59,975 nucleotides of DNA from Xanthoparmelia taractica (GCA_033085395.1 JANQBS010000239.1:1-59975), one strand, 5' to 3'. Numbered from the stretch's first letter, positions 12,625 to 24,227 are shown. The notes: generated by a model from the letters alone, not told the origin. Made by a program: numbers and translations.

Positions 12625-12870
12625 CTAATATTCGAAGTATCGAATAATCGCTAGTAACTTCTTATTATAAATATAATAATTATATTTCGCTGAAATTATA
12701 TTTTTATTATAGAATATTATCGAATATAGAACTTCATCGCCGTTATATTGAGATAAGATTTTTCTTAATATATAATTAGAAGAATTAGTCTTAAGAATAA
12801 TCTGACGTTTAGAATTAAAATAACGTAGAACTAAGATAGTAATTATATACTTTTTAAGGTTATCGAACAA
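12625..12870 (-). pseudogene. Ty3/gypsy RNase H-domain fragment
   Basis: An 81-residue open stretch matching the reverse transcriptase to RNase H junction of Ty3/gypsy pol. Visible landmarks are FDNLKKYIITILVLRYFN (family pattern: F..LK......PVL..FD), then ILRKILSQ (for A.G.VLSQ), and the end AKYNYYIYNKKLLAIIRYFEY, matching the family's A..NY.I.DKELLAI...... Several D, G and V positions are changed to N, R and I as expected from G-to-A mutation. It is the only recognisable protein piece left in the element and is not functional. Confidence 0.85.
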
Positions 12871-15800
12871 TTTAACGTAGGTCTTATTCTAGACGAAGAG
12901 AGTATTCTTCTTTATAAGATTAATTAGAAGTTTAATTAACTTAAAAAACTTATAAATAAAGCGTCGATAGAAGTTTATAAATTCTATAAAGTCTTAAATC
13001 TTCTTTAAATTCGTAGAAGTATTTTAATTAAATATAATCTCGATCTTGCGAGAGTTTATTTATAGATTAATTTCTAATATAATAATTTCTAAAAACACGA
13101 TCTCTTTTACATCGAATTCGCATTTCTTAATATTAATTTATAGACTAATCTCCCGCAGACGTTAAAGAAATTATTTAACGTGCTTTTAATATTTCGTCTT
13201 CTTTTAATTATAAATAAGAATATCATCTAAATAGACTTAATAGAAGTCGTTTAGGAAATCGAATAGAATATTATTAATGTATTATTGAAAGATGCTTAAT
13301 TTATTCGTTAATTTAAAGAATAATACTCGATACTTATAGACTTCGAGAGCTATAATAAAGATCGTATAATTCTCACTATCGGGGTTTATTCGTAGCTTAT
13401 TAAATATGGCGATAATATCTAGGCGAATAAGATATCGATATCTTTTAATTTTATTAATAACTTTTTTTATTAGAGAAAATAAATATTAATTACGTTTCGT
13501 TATAGCGTTTAATTTCCGATAATTTATATAAAAACGAAGATTATCGTTAATCTTTAAAATAAATAGAATTAATAATAAATAAAAAGTCTTACTAGAAGTA
13601 ATAAAATCCTTAAATAGATTATTTATTAGATACTCTTTAATCTTCTAAAGCTTATAAAGAGATATATAATAAACGCGACTTTAAGATAACTTAAAGTTAC
13701 TAAGAAACTCGATTTTATAATTATAAGGGCGATATAAAGAAAGCTAATCGATCTTAAAACGATTAAAAACGTCTAGATACTTATAATACTTAAAAGAAAA
13801 TTACTTCTTAACGTCGCTTAGATTTTAAGTAATAGTCTTTATTAAAGAAAGACTAATTTCTTTCGCTTAAGACTTAGCGTTATATATTATTTCTCGATTA
13901 ATATCTTTTATCGATATCGCGAATAAATAAGTTTTAGAGTACTTCGTCTATTTAATTAATATTATAAAGAGAGCGATAGCGATATTATAAATAGAGAATA
14001 ATTAATTCTTAGATTTAAATTAAAAACGAGTAAAAATCTTTAGTCGAGATTAGATTAATTTAAGAGTTTTTATTAAGAGTATCGATTTAATAGAGAGATA
14101 AGTGAGGAGAATAAAAGAAGTTTATAATAAATAATCTCGAAAGAGAATAGAGTCGTTACTTATATCTAATAATATATTAAAGCGATTTATTTATAATTTA
14201 TTTAGAATAACTATATATTATCTTAAATTCGCTATAAGCATTAAAGCTATAAGTTTCTTATATTTCGAAAGAATAAGATTTAAGTATATAGCGTGAATAA
14301 TAAGTTTTTTATTAAGCTATTTATTATAGTCTCGAACTAGTCTAGACTTTATAAGAAAAATAAGTTATATATCTAGCAGCTAATAAATCTTATAAATTAG
14401 GCGTTTATTAACGAACGCGTACCCGATAATCTTTATATCGATAAAGATTTGAACGTAATAGATCTTTCTCTAAGAAGTTAGGCTTTCTCGAGCTAAAAAC
14501 GATTTCGAAGCGAATAACTTATATCGAGCCTTCTTTAAATTATATAAAGATAGAACCTTATCTTAATTCGTGATTATAGATAAGATTATAAGTTTTTCGA
14601 ATCGAATTATTTAGACTTCGATTTCACGAAACTCTCTTTAGTCTAGTCTTCTATCTTATTAACTCGATAAGAAAATCGACGTTTTAAATAAGCGAAGAAT
14701 AAGTGTCTCTTTTTATAATAAATATAATAGATACTCTCTTTCTAATTCTCGATAGTTTTTCGCTATTATTACTTTATAATAGAAAAGAAAGAGCGTTGAG
14801 AAATTAGATTCGTTTGAAAAAAGAAGATATTTATAGAATTAGAGACAAACGTTACACGCTTGAAGATTCGAGTCTTATTTATTATATTCTTAATCTCTTT
14901 AACTATCTTCTCTTAATATATAATACGATACTTATTATCTATTCGAGTTAAGAATACTTTTAGAGCGAATATCGTAATAAACTTAATAAAAGAGTTAATC
15001 TAAGCTATGCGAAGATAAGAAGCGAGCTTCTTATTTATATCCCGAAGTTAAACTTTATCTAACACACTTAACTTTAGAATAAGACGTTTAAAGTCTTAAT
15101 AGAAGTCGCTAAACGAGAGATCTTTTTATTCTAAGACCTTATATTCGTAAGCTCTATTTACTTTATAATTCGAGTTCTTAAATAACTTTTATAGATCGTC
15201 TAAGATTTTATTAATAATTTAATAAAGATTAAAACTTAGACGATAAGATCGAGCATAGATAACTTTAGCTACTTTTTTATTAATGCGTGACTTAACGTAA
15301 GCGATCTTAGCTAGCTTACTATCGAAATAATCTTAATTAATCTTTAACTTATTAGATATTTAATTAATTTAGTTATTCTATTAAGATTCTTTATCGTCGA
15401 TTAATATTAAAGAATATAAGAACTTTTCGAAGCGTCTAGCTAAGGTTTAAACCTATATCGAATTAATAGATTTCTTACGAGATCTTCGAAGTTATTACTA
15501 AAGATTCTATATTTATTATTATAGATAATTACGAGCTAGTTGAACTCGATCGAATATAATCTTAATCTTCTTCTTCTTCTTTTATTCTTTTTTATATTTC
15601 TACTTATAATTTAAATTATCTTTAAGTAAAAAATTATATAGTTAAATAACTTTCACCTCGAGATCGCGTTATTCGCGAAGCTTATTTAGAATAGTTAAAA
15701 ACTCTTCGAGATTCGTATTTATTTATTAAATCAACTATTCTTAAGTAACTATATTCTAGGCGGAGATAAGATTCTCGAGTGCGCGAGAAATATTTTTAAA

Positions 15801-16640
15801 TAATATAGATACTCGTCGATTTAGAGTATTCTTAAGATAGCGTTTTAGATTAGAGGGTAGCGTAGAATAAATTACGGGATCGATATTCGTTTAAGAACTC
15901 CCCGCGCTCTACTTAGTATCTCGAGATATTCTATAGAGGCTATAAATAGATCGTTAAGTGTGTGATATTAAGATATTATTCGATTTAATAAGAAAGTAAT
16001 AATTTTCTTCGATCTTTTAAATAGAATTACTTTTTTATACGAAACTTACTCAAATCGAAATTAAAATTAATACGATAAGAACGAATTTAATTAAATATAT
16101 AATAAGTATCTTAGGCCGATTAAAACACACGTAATAATTATTTAAATAAGATGTGTTTACGAGCGAATAGACTTTAAAGAACGCTTTATTAGTGTAAAGT
16201 ATCGAGAAATAAGTTATATAAATAATTTATTACCAGCGTATATGCACGACTTTAACTATTATACTAATTAATAATAAACGGTCGAATCGTGTTAGAAACA
16301 CGTTTAGAGTATATTAATCGATAGATTAATCGCGTGACTTATAGTCGCGAAATCGAGTATTTAATATTAAATAGATATTAAAATTATATTAATATTTAAC
16401 TAAGAGGGGGCACTCCGTATAATTTGAGAGCTGTCTTATTATAATTTCTTTAATCTCACTTGCTTACAAGTCTCCAGTAATTTCATATAATTTAGATCTT
16501 CTAATAATACGTTCGTATAATTTAAGAGATATCTAAAATAATACGTATTAGTGCCTTTCGAGGTCGTCGACTATATTATAAACGAATTCTTTTAGCTCGC
16601 ACGTCTTACGAGCGTAATAAGAAGATAAGACTTAATTTAA

Positions 16641-16845
16641 TATTAGAACTGCAATTAGATTAAGTTAATAATAATATATAACGAATAAATTAAGTCTAAG
16701 GAGAAACTATCTAGCTAGGAAGAAATATCTATAAGAAACGCCAAGGCCTATAGGGGCTAGTCCCAATTGAAAAGAAAAGCCGTAGTCCCAATTGGAAAGA
16801 TAAGCCGACTTGTTGCAGGTCTATGTGATCGTCACACTCGTAACA
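16641..16845 (-). repeat. 5' LTR of the gypsy element
   Basis: A 205-bp copy of the LTR at 10415-10622, ending CGTAACA directly before the AAAGT target duplication. The outer (right) part keeps CpA/TpG sites that are mutated in the other copy, whereas its left end, next to the internal region, is the more mutated one. Confidence 0.9.
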
Positions 16846-17686
16846 AAAGTAATAAAAAAAATAGATAATATCGATATTATATTATAATATAAATTTAATA
16901 GAAAATACAATAAGAAGATATTTTAAAATAGAAAGAAGAGATATATACTCGATCTATATACTATTTATATAAATAATAAAAAGATTATATATCTATTAGC
17001 TAGCTAGATAAATACTTTATATAATATTTAAATATTTATTAATACGAGTATTACTAAGAAATTATAAGACTATTTTTATTTAAATTAATATCTTTTCGAC
17101 GATATAATCTATATAAATAATAGCTATTTTATAATATTATATAAGACGCTAAAAATTAAGAATAAAAATAATTATTAATTTAATAAAAAGCTATTTAATA
17201 TTCGAACTAATATTAAGTATATATTTAATATACTTAAGAGATACTAGACTAGTCTAACGAGATTAAAATTAATTCTAAATAGCGATATATAATATAAGTA
17301 CGTAGTATATTAGATTAGCTATTACTATATACTCTATAATCTCTTATTTTAATTTAATAATTAATAGCTCGAAGACGAAGACTAATAAACTTTAGAATAG
17401 AAGAAAAAATATAATAACGAGTTAGCGAAGTTAGCTATTTAAGTAGCGTCGTAAAGATTTATAAAAAGAGAGTATATAAAAGACGTTATATTAGAGAGAA
17501 AGCTATAGAGTTAGTTAGCTAGTATTATAATAAATATTATAAGATTTATATTATATCTCTAATTAATTATTTTCTCTAGATTTCGCTAATTAGCGATAAC
17601 GACGTATATTAATATTTCTAAAATCGTGCTATTAATTTAAAATTGTAAACTTAACGAACTCTATAGAAATTGCGCTTTTAGTATAG

Positions 17687-17935
17687 AGGTTGGCACGTAA
17701 AGTCCTGGACAGCGCTAATGTATACCCTAACCCTACTTGCGGAAGATGGCCCTAGAGTATACGACCCTAGAAACATATCTATAGGGTCTAATAGGGGCAT
17801 TGATCCCCATATAGGCGTCCATTCGAAATAGTTCATAAGCGCAGTGTCCAGGCAACCACCGTAATCTCCCGGGGGGGCGTTATCCGAGGTCTTGGCGTAT
17901 GATACTAGCGTTGTCTAGAACTTTACGTGCCAATC
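17687..17935. repeat. About 250-bp inverted-repeat (MITE-like) island, little RIP
   Basis: The ends are inverted copies: TTGGCACGTAAAGTCCTGGACA (read here in two parts, TTGGCACGTAAAG and TCCTGGACA) against TTGGCACGTAAAG and TTCTAGACA on the opposite strand, differing by transitions. The interior has normal GC (for example cccgggggggcg) within very AT-rich DNA. A weaker outer inverted repeat (aacttaacgaa..tctata) extends on both sides, so it may be the less mutated core of a slightly larger element. There is no coding capacity. Confidence 0.7.
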
Positions 17936-18500
17936 TCCGTATAGTAAATCTAATACTTTTCAGTACGATTTTTATAGAATTCGTTAAGTTAATAACTTTA
18001 ACTTTGCTATTAGCACGATTTTAATATAGTTAGTAAATATTATTTACTATTAGTATTAGTTACGTAACTTAATTCTATATGTAGCTCTATATTTTTTTTA
18101 TAATCGACGATAAGATTCGATAGCGATATATAGCGACGACTCTTAACGTTATCTCGAAATAGATCTCGAGATTATAAGTTTTAAACTATATTCTCGCGAG
18201 AGTAATATCGAAAGTAATATTCGAAGTAATACGTAATAAATTTAATATTATAGAGATTAGAACTATTATAGATCTTACGAGAACTTTGCGAATAAATTTT
18301 AAAATTATCTTATTAAATCGTATTAATTATATTAATAGTAACTCTATTTATTAAATTTTTAAGTAATTACTAATCGAGTTAAATTTTATTAATATAAGCG
18401 AATAAGATTAAATATACTAAATCGTACTAATCGTGCGAACTCTATAAAATTCGTATAAAAATTAACTTTTTAAATTTATAGATATAATTAAAATAACTCT

Positions 18501-19165
18501 AAACGAACTTTAAATAGTAAATATTTATATTAAAAAAACTTTTTAATAAAAAGAATTAGTATTTTAAATCTTATATAGCTATTCTCTAAATTATAATTTT
18601 ATATATAAAATCTTATCTTTAAGCGAAGACGAAGAAGAAGATAAAGAATAAAGAAAAGCTTATTAGCTTATAAAGAATATATACTTAATACTCTCTAATT
18701 ATCTATATATATAAATTTTTAATAGATATTAATAATAATTTACTTAAATTAAGTATAAACGAACTTTAAATAATAGATTCTTATATTAAATAAATCTATA
18801 AATATAAAGAATTAATACTTTAAACTCTATATAACTACTTCTTAGATAATAACTTCTTATATAAAATTCTTTCTCGAAACGAAGACGAAGAAGAAGACGA
18901 AGAAGACGAAGAAGCTAGAGAAGATTACTAATTTAAAAAAAAATCGTACTTAGCGTTCTCTAATTACTTTTATATATGAAACTTTAATAAGTATCGACGA
19001 TAATCTACTTAATATAACTTTAAACGAACTTAAAATAGTATATCTCTATATTAAATAAACTCTTCGATAAGAAGAATAAATTATATAGACTTTATATAAT
19101 TATTCTTTAAACTATAACTTCTTATATAAAGCTCTTTCTTTAAATAAAAATAATTAAAAAAATAA
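18501..19165. repeat. Three RIP-mutated tandem copies of about 260 bp
   Basis: The string aaacgaactt(t/a)aaat recurs at 18501, 18757 and 19022. Each is followed by similar text (tatatt aaa..ctt, then acttcttatataaa), giving periods of 256 and 265 bp. The first two copies carry a GAAGAC/GAAGAA run (about 18620-18655 and 18878-18912) which, read as codons, is an acidic D/E tract. These runs contain no CA or TG and so escape RIP. It may be a decayed protein with internal repeats; no family is recognised. Confidence 0.6.
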
Positions 19166-20507
19166 AGAAACTTTTAAATTAAAGTAGAAATTCTAGTATA
19201 TTTATATAGACTTATTATAAATATTATAAATATTCCCTTAGCTATAGCTTTAAATATAATAATATCTTTCTTTATAATATAAGTCTCTCTTAATTTTATT
19301 ATAGTAGAATTATATATTATTAATCTCTTTACTTTTACTTTACTTTAAATTATATTTTTTAAATCTCTATTTAAATCTCTATTTTATATATTTTAACTAT
19401 ATCTCTTATATATTCTATCTTAATTATTATATTATTAATAATATACGATTAAGCGTTCTTACTCTTCTTCGCTAATTATTTTCAATCGCTTAAAAAAATA
19501 TCTTTATAATTATTTTTTAAGACTTTTTATATTTAGCTTTAATCTTTATAAGAAAGATTTTAAAATATAATTTTTTTAATATATATATAGATAAACTAAG
19601 AAGAGCGCTTTATATAGAAGTAATTAACGAATTAAGTAAAATCTAATCTTAAGTTACTAAGATATTTTTAATTTACTAAATTTTTTCTAGGTCTTTTTTA
19701 ATCTCTTTATCTAAAATAATATTATTAAAATTATTATTCTATAGCTCTTTAGTTAATATAATTTTCTATTTAATTATTTAATTATTTTTATTTATATTAT
19801 TCTCTTTTTATTATTCCCGTTATTTATTAATCTCTAATTTACGTGATTAAACTATTCGAATTCGCTTAAAAAGAGTATTAAAACGTTCGAACTACTATTA
19901 AAGAGAGTTTTAAAATTATAATACTATATATATTTCTTAAAAATCTATAATCTAATAATTTCTAACTCTAAATTATTAATAGTCTTATTATATCTAATTA
20001 AATTAATCTTTTAATTAATAGTCTCGACTATATTTTATATTTTAAAATAGATATTTTTTATAGTATATAACTTATTAATTATTATTTTATATATAATTTT
20101 CGATTTACTCTCTATTAGCTAAGTCTCGCGTATAATTCTCTTAGCTATATCGAAGACGTATTTTCTATATATAATATCGTTATAGAAAATCTTATTAGAA
20201 TCGCGAATTAATAGCTATTTTAGAAATATATCTATCTTATTCTAATATTATTTAGATCGTTTAAGACTATCTATAAGCTGATTAATCTATATAGTTTATA
20301 TAACTTAAATAGCTTAAATAATTTAAATAATCTAGAAGATTTAAAAGTCTTAATTTATAGCGAAAGTAAGATAAATAGCTAAAATAGCTATATATTTTAA
20401 AAACTTTTATATATTATAGAAGTTAGCTAGCGTAATTATAAATTTAATATACTAATATATTTATTAATATATTAAAATATACTTAAAAGTACGTCTTAGT
20501 AATATAG

Positions 20508-20598
20508 TATATATACTATATTAGCTATCTTAGGGCGCTAATTTATATAGAGTTTATCGCTAAATTAGAGCGTTAAGATAGCTAATATAGTGTATACA
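20508..20598. repeat. Near-perfect 90-bp palindrome at the right edge of the RIP block
   Basis: The left arm (tatattagctatcttagg then gcgctaattta) is inverted in the right arm (taaattagagcg then ttaagatagctaatata), with a short central spacer around tagagtttatcgc. It sits immediately inside the right terminal repeat. It could be a sub-terminal hairpin of the DNA transposon or the remnant of a small palindromic element. Confidence 0.75.
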
Positions 20599-20878
20599 CG
20601 ATTTTAATTCTCTGGTCTGAATCCCCCTAATGAGAAGGGGCAACATACCGTGTCTTAGCGCCAAGCTTCTGGATGCCGAGGTAAAATGTTATGTTAAACC
20701 GAGGGAATGTCTCCGGCTGACGATATTCAAGTGCACGCGGGGAGAGGCTTAATAAGTGCAGCCTCCTCCCCTCTGGCAATGTCTTCATCTATATACCCAA
20801 GCCTTGTTAGAAGCTGACCTGTGGCTTTCATCACTGTCCTTACCGCGTCTGAAAAGAGGCATCAACACTTCTCACGCA

Positions 20879-22022
20879 ATGGCGCCGACATTGTTGTCCC
20901 TGCGCAGCAAGCTCGGCTTCACTGGCAAGGCTGGTGTCTGGAAATTCCTCGCTCTTATTTTCGCTCTCCTGAATCTCAAGAGCTTGCCATTTGTCTGGCA
21001 TGTATGACCTACCCATTCCCCTCTCCTCTCACCCATATACTGTATCTCCAAGTCCTAGCTCTCTGACCCAACATGCTCCGCAGATCCGTCTCCTCAAAGG
21101 CCTCTTCACCCATCTCCGCACATCCCGTCTCCGTCTAGCGACCACTCCCGGCCCATCTACGCTCTTTCAACCCCTCATTACCTCCTCCCGCTCCGGTTTC
21201 CTCGAGTGCGACTACAACCTGCATAAATCCAACTCGACCTATTTCTCCGATTTTGACGTCGGGCGACTCGAGCTCATGGTATCCCTCTGCTCACGTGGAA
21301 TGGAAGTGACAGGGAAGGAGCTTGCAACCGAGGAGAAAGAGGGCAGAGGGGAGGGAGCAAAGTCAAAGGGGAGGTTTGAGATCAGGTTAGGCGGTGTGAG
21401 CTGCCAATTCAGGAAAGAGATCAAGCCGTACGAGAAATTTGAAGTGTGGACCCGGGTGCTTTGTTGGGATACAAAGTGGATTTATATAATTTCGCATTTC
21501 GTCAAGCCAGGCGTCGCGAGGCCAAAGGGTTATACGCTGCAGCCGTGGCGGAAGGGAAACCAGCAGGAAGGTTCCGAGGCACGGAGTAATGGACATGCCA
21601 ACGGCGTTGCAACAACGCCGTTGCCTCAGTCAGCCATCCTTGCTACCGGCATCGCCAAATACGTCTACAAAAAGGGCCGCCTGACCATCCCGCCCGAACG
21701 TGTAATGCACGCTTCCAAACTTCTTCCTCCTAAACCAGCAGATCATGAAACTCCCCTGGCCACTTCGACGCCGACACCAGAGTCGACATCGAATACTACT
21801 GCTGCTGTATCGCTTGCCGATCAGATTACGCCTGGGAACGCGGAAGATGCCGTTGTTGCGAGTTTGAGAGCTAGTATTGGGAATGAAGAGGAGGAGTGGA
21901 CGTGGAAGAAGGTGGAAGAGGAGCGGATGAGGGGGATGAAGATTGCGGAGATGTGGGGTGCGTTGGATGGGTTGAATGGGGAGTTTAAGGGTGATGGGGG
22001 GATGGTTTTGGGACGGTACTGA
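20879..22022 (+). CDS. THEM6-like thioesterase/hotdog-fold protein (4HBT_2 type)
   Basis: Predicted 353-residue protein from exons 20879-21001 and 21084-22022 (82-bp intron, VWH/IRLLKG). It begins MAPTLLSLRSKLGF and has a hydrophobic membrane-type segment at about residues 20-40 (WKFLALIFALLNLKSLPFVW). A hotdog-type region follows with FLECDYNLHKSNSTYFSDFD, matching the THEM6/4HBT_2 pattern of a strand, a conserved D/H.N motif and a long helix; then RFEIRLGGVSC and FEVWTRVLCWDTKWIYI. The C-terminal third is low-complexity (T/P/A-rich) and ends in a charged helical stretch. THEM6-type proteins are ER-membrane-associated and presumed acyl-thioesterase relatives, but the substrate is unknown. 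The start codon lies 252 bp from the RIP block, so its promoter is confined. Confidence 0.82.
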
Positions 22023-23396
22023 CGATATAGATATAGATCCTAGAGTAAGTGGAGCACGGTACTCGTATTATCTCGGAGTTCTTTTCTTTTAGATATTGGC
22101 ATAGGAGGAGTTGCATTCATATTGCATTCCCTCTACATATTTACGGGAATATTTTCTGGACAATATCCACTATTTCCTACCTTCGAATTCCCTACCTCTC
22201 TCTCTCTTATGCACTCTCTGAGTCCCTCCACCCTCTTCTCTTATTTGCAGCGATAAAATCCTGCTCAAACGCCACTAAGCAAACGCCCACTATGAACAAC
22301 TACGGAGAATCAGACTTTTCTTTCTAATTTATCTTTCTTCCTTTCTTTCTTCCAGGAACATCACATTTCTCACCCGCACACACCGCTATCGGACAGCACT
22401 CTTCATCCCATTTTCTCCATTCTTTCCATCTCCCTCTTCTCTTCTCTTCTCTCTTCTCTTCCCTGACTAGCTTCACTCACGGACGGCATATGTATTTGCT
22501 TTTCCTACCGCGAAGACTTGTGTGAAAAGTATAGGTTGCCACTACCCCGTCAAGACGTTGACGACAGCAATCAATGGCGGATTAGTGGAGAGGAATACTG
22601 CGGGATTGTTGTGGTATGGTAAGGTAATATGTCGTGTTCGTTTCTCTTTCTTTTTTGGTTTAAATCTTTCTTTTTGGGGTGGTGGGGTGGGGGAAGATGG
22701 AAAAAGGGCTGGTGGTTTAGCTGTGGTTAAGTGGTATTAAATCATAGCGTGATGCGTTCGATCTTTATGAGGGGGAAGGGGATAGGAGACATGGCGATTA
22801 CGGCGCTGTTTAAGGGGTTTGGGTCAATGCTGCCGTTCGATACTGCCAGTCGTGAGAAGTGGAAATTCTGAGATCCCTTTTCTGACACATTCATCGCTAC
22901 CGTCTTGTCTTCCGCCATCCCATTCTTTTTCTTCTTCCGACCGATGTGTCAAGAATGTCCGTTCGTCTTTTAAGATAAATTGTTCTGGGATCCAATTTCT
23001 TGACATGTTCATCGTTACTGTCTGTCTTCTGCCATCCCATTGTTTTTCTGCTTTCGAAGTCTTATGATTGTCCGTTCCTCGTCAAAGAAGATTCTTCGAA
23101 CACCAAACACATTTATCGTTACATGTCTCTCGTTTCATGACCAATGCTCGCGAGGCTCATCCGTTGGTCATCTGTAACAACCCACAGGCTGCCCCTCCAC
23201 CGCAGCGCAGCGGGAACAGCCTCACAGCCCCAAAAATGTGATTCGCGCCACCCAACGAAGGATGCGCGCTATCTCTGCCTGCGGATCCTGCAGATCCAAC
23301 GCGCTGTGCAAGACTCCAAAAGCAGGGCGTTGCCCATTGTTTTTCTACAGATGATCTGCTCATATATATCAATTCTGAGTGCAAAAAAATATTATA
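22023..23396. other. Intergenic region with pyrimidine-rich tracts and tandem repeat
   Basis: No supported gene. It holds the 3' region of the THEM6-like gene, long CT-rich stretches (about 22320-22460), a G-rich stretch near 22670-22700, the 117-bp tandem repeat at 22866-23140 and the promoter of the next gene. Short open frames (for example plus 22522-22740) have low-complexity composition and no recognisable domain. Confidence 0.6.
22866..23140. repeat. Imperfect 117-bp tandem duplication with a partial third copy
   Basis: TTCTGAGATCC at 22866 and TTCTGGGATCC at 22983 start two copies. Both continue with 'gaca..ttcatcgctaccgtctt' / 'gaca..ttcatcgttactgtct', then gccatcccatt and tgtccgttc. 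A third partial copy starts near 23091 (ttcttcgaac..atttatcgttacatgtctc). Copies are diverged by substitutions and small indels. No function is evident. Confidence 0.75.
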
Positions 23397-24227
23397 ATGA
23401 CTTCGCAAGCAACGTGCTATTTTCCCGACAAGAGCATAGCGACCGGCTACGAGCTTTGCAACTCTACCCTTGCAGGACCCAATGGCTCCGGTAGCGCGTG
23501 CTGCGTTACTGGTGATATTTGCACTACAGGCGGTTTCTGCCTGAATGACATGTACTATCCATACCGAGGCGCTTGCACGGATAAGTCGTGGAATTCGGAG
23601 AGTTGCGCTACGGAATGCTTGAATGGTAAGTTTCCTTTTGCTCTGGATATATATCCGAGGCTGTTGGATAGATATTGGCGGTGCATTTGGGTTATGCTGA
23701 TCATTTCTTTTCTTTCCTCCTTAGTTGCCCCTTTCAAAGCCGTTGCAGCGGTCCCTTGTGGCGATTCGGGCAATTATAATGGGTTATTCTGCTGCTCGCT
23801 GGAGCAGTCGACCAGCTGTTGCAACGCGACGTTCGGCAATATTTTCGGAAAGCCGTTTGCGCCCGCGACGCTGGCTGCGGCGAACGCCAGCGATAATAAT
23901 GGCTCGAGTACTACTACCGTTACTACGGTAACTGCGACACCCACGGGAAATTCGAGCTCCGATGCGACTAAGGTTGGGGTTGGAGTTGGGGTTCCGCTGG
24001 GGTTGCTGCTTTTGCTGAGTCTGGTCTTTGCGGCGTGGATTGAGTGGAGGAGAAGGAGGGATATGAAGAAGGTGGCGAGAGAGACGGGTTGGTCTGGTGA
24101 GCAGTGGGGCAAGGAGAAGTCGCAGGCGTATGCTATGGATGGTATGCGGCATGAGATCGACGGCGAGGAAGGACGGATACATGAGTTGGGCGATGGTGAA
24201 GCCGATGCGGCAGGAAAGAGGTTCTGA
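23397..24227 (+). CDS. Cys-rich single-pass membrane protein (Mid2/WSC-like topology)
   Basis: Start ATG 23397 (MTSQATCYFPDKSIATGYEL). A Cys-rich outer domain (CYFP, CNST, SACCVTGDICTTGGFCL, CTDKSWNSESCATECL) is followed by a Ser/Thr-rich stalk and one membrane helix (VGVPLGLLLLLSLVFAAWI). A basic stop-transfer WRRRRD and a charged cytosolic tail of about 60 residues come next. The layout is that of many Pezizomycotina surface proteins related to stress-sensor-like families; the ligand is unknown. A 99-nt segment (23626-23724, GTAAGT...TTTCCTCCTTAG) is a canonical intron that also reads through without a stop, so products of 243 (spliced) or 276 residues are possible. Splicing is favoured because the segment encodes an unrelated hydrophobic stretch. 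There is no classical signal peptide, so an upstream leader exon may be missing. Confidence 0.8.
   Translation: MTSQATCYFPDKSIATGYELCNSTLAGPNGSGSACCVTGDICTTGGFCLNDMYYPYRGACTDKSWNSESCATECLNGKFPFALDIYPRLLDRYWRCIWVMLIISFLSSLVAPFKAVAAVPCGDSGNYNGLFCCSLEQSTSCCNATFGNIFGKPFAPATLAAANASDNNGSSTTTVTTVTATPTGNSSSDATKVGVGVGVPLGLLLLLSLVFAAWIEWRRRRDMKKVARETGWSGEQWGKEKSQAYAMDGMRHEIDGEEGRIHELGDGEADAAGKRF

Larger units (their letters stand above)
10415..16845 (-). mobile_element. Ty3/gypsy LTR retrotransposon, full length but RIP-dead
   Basis: A 6,431-bp element with LTRs at 10415-10622 and 16641-16845, flanked by the 5-bp direct repeat AAAGT (10410-10414 and 16846-16850). Orientation is minus: a polypurine tract (reverse complement of attccccccctcaaa) adjoins the left, 3' LTR, and an RNase H remnant reads on the minus strand at 12625-12870. 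Order in the minus direction is LTR, gag, pol, LTR. The internal part has lost almost all CpA/TpG and is full of stops, so it cannot encode a working polyprotein. The element lies inside the 9254-20627 block, so it inserted after that block's own sequence arrived. Confidence 0.9.
9254..20627. mobile_element. Large TIR-bounded RIP block: DNA-transposon-like unit with nested elements
   Basis: GGGGGATTCAGACCAG at 9254-9269 recurs as its exact reverse complement at 20612-20627. Each end is flanked outside by TA (9252-9253 and 20628-20629), consistent with a TA target duplication. The 11.4 kb between is AT-rich and RIP-mutated, in sharp contrast to normal DNA on both sides. It contains a 6.4-kb gypsy insertion, so the host unit without it is about 4.9 kb. 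No transposase is readable. A TA target suggests the Tc1/mariner-pogo group, but the terminal sequence does not identify a family. It could also be a composite of unrelated insertions. Confidence 0.65.
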
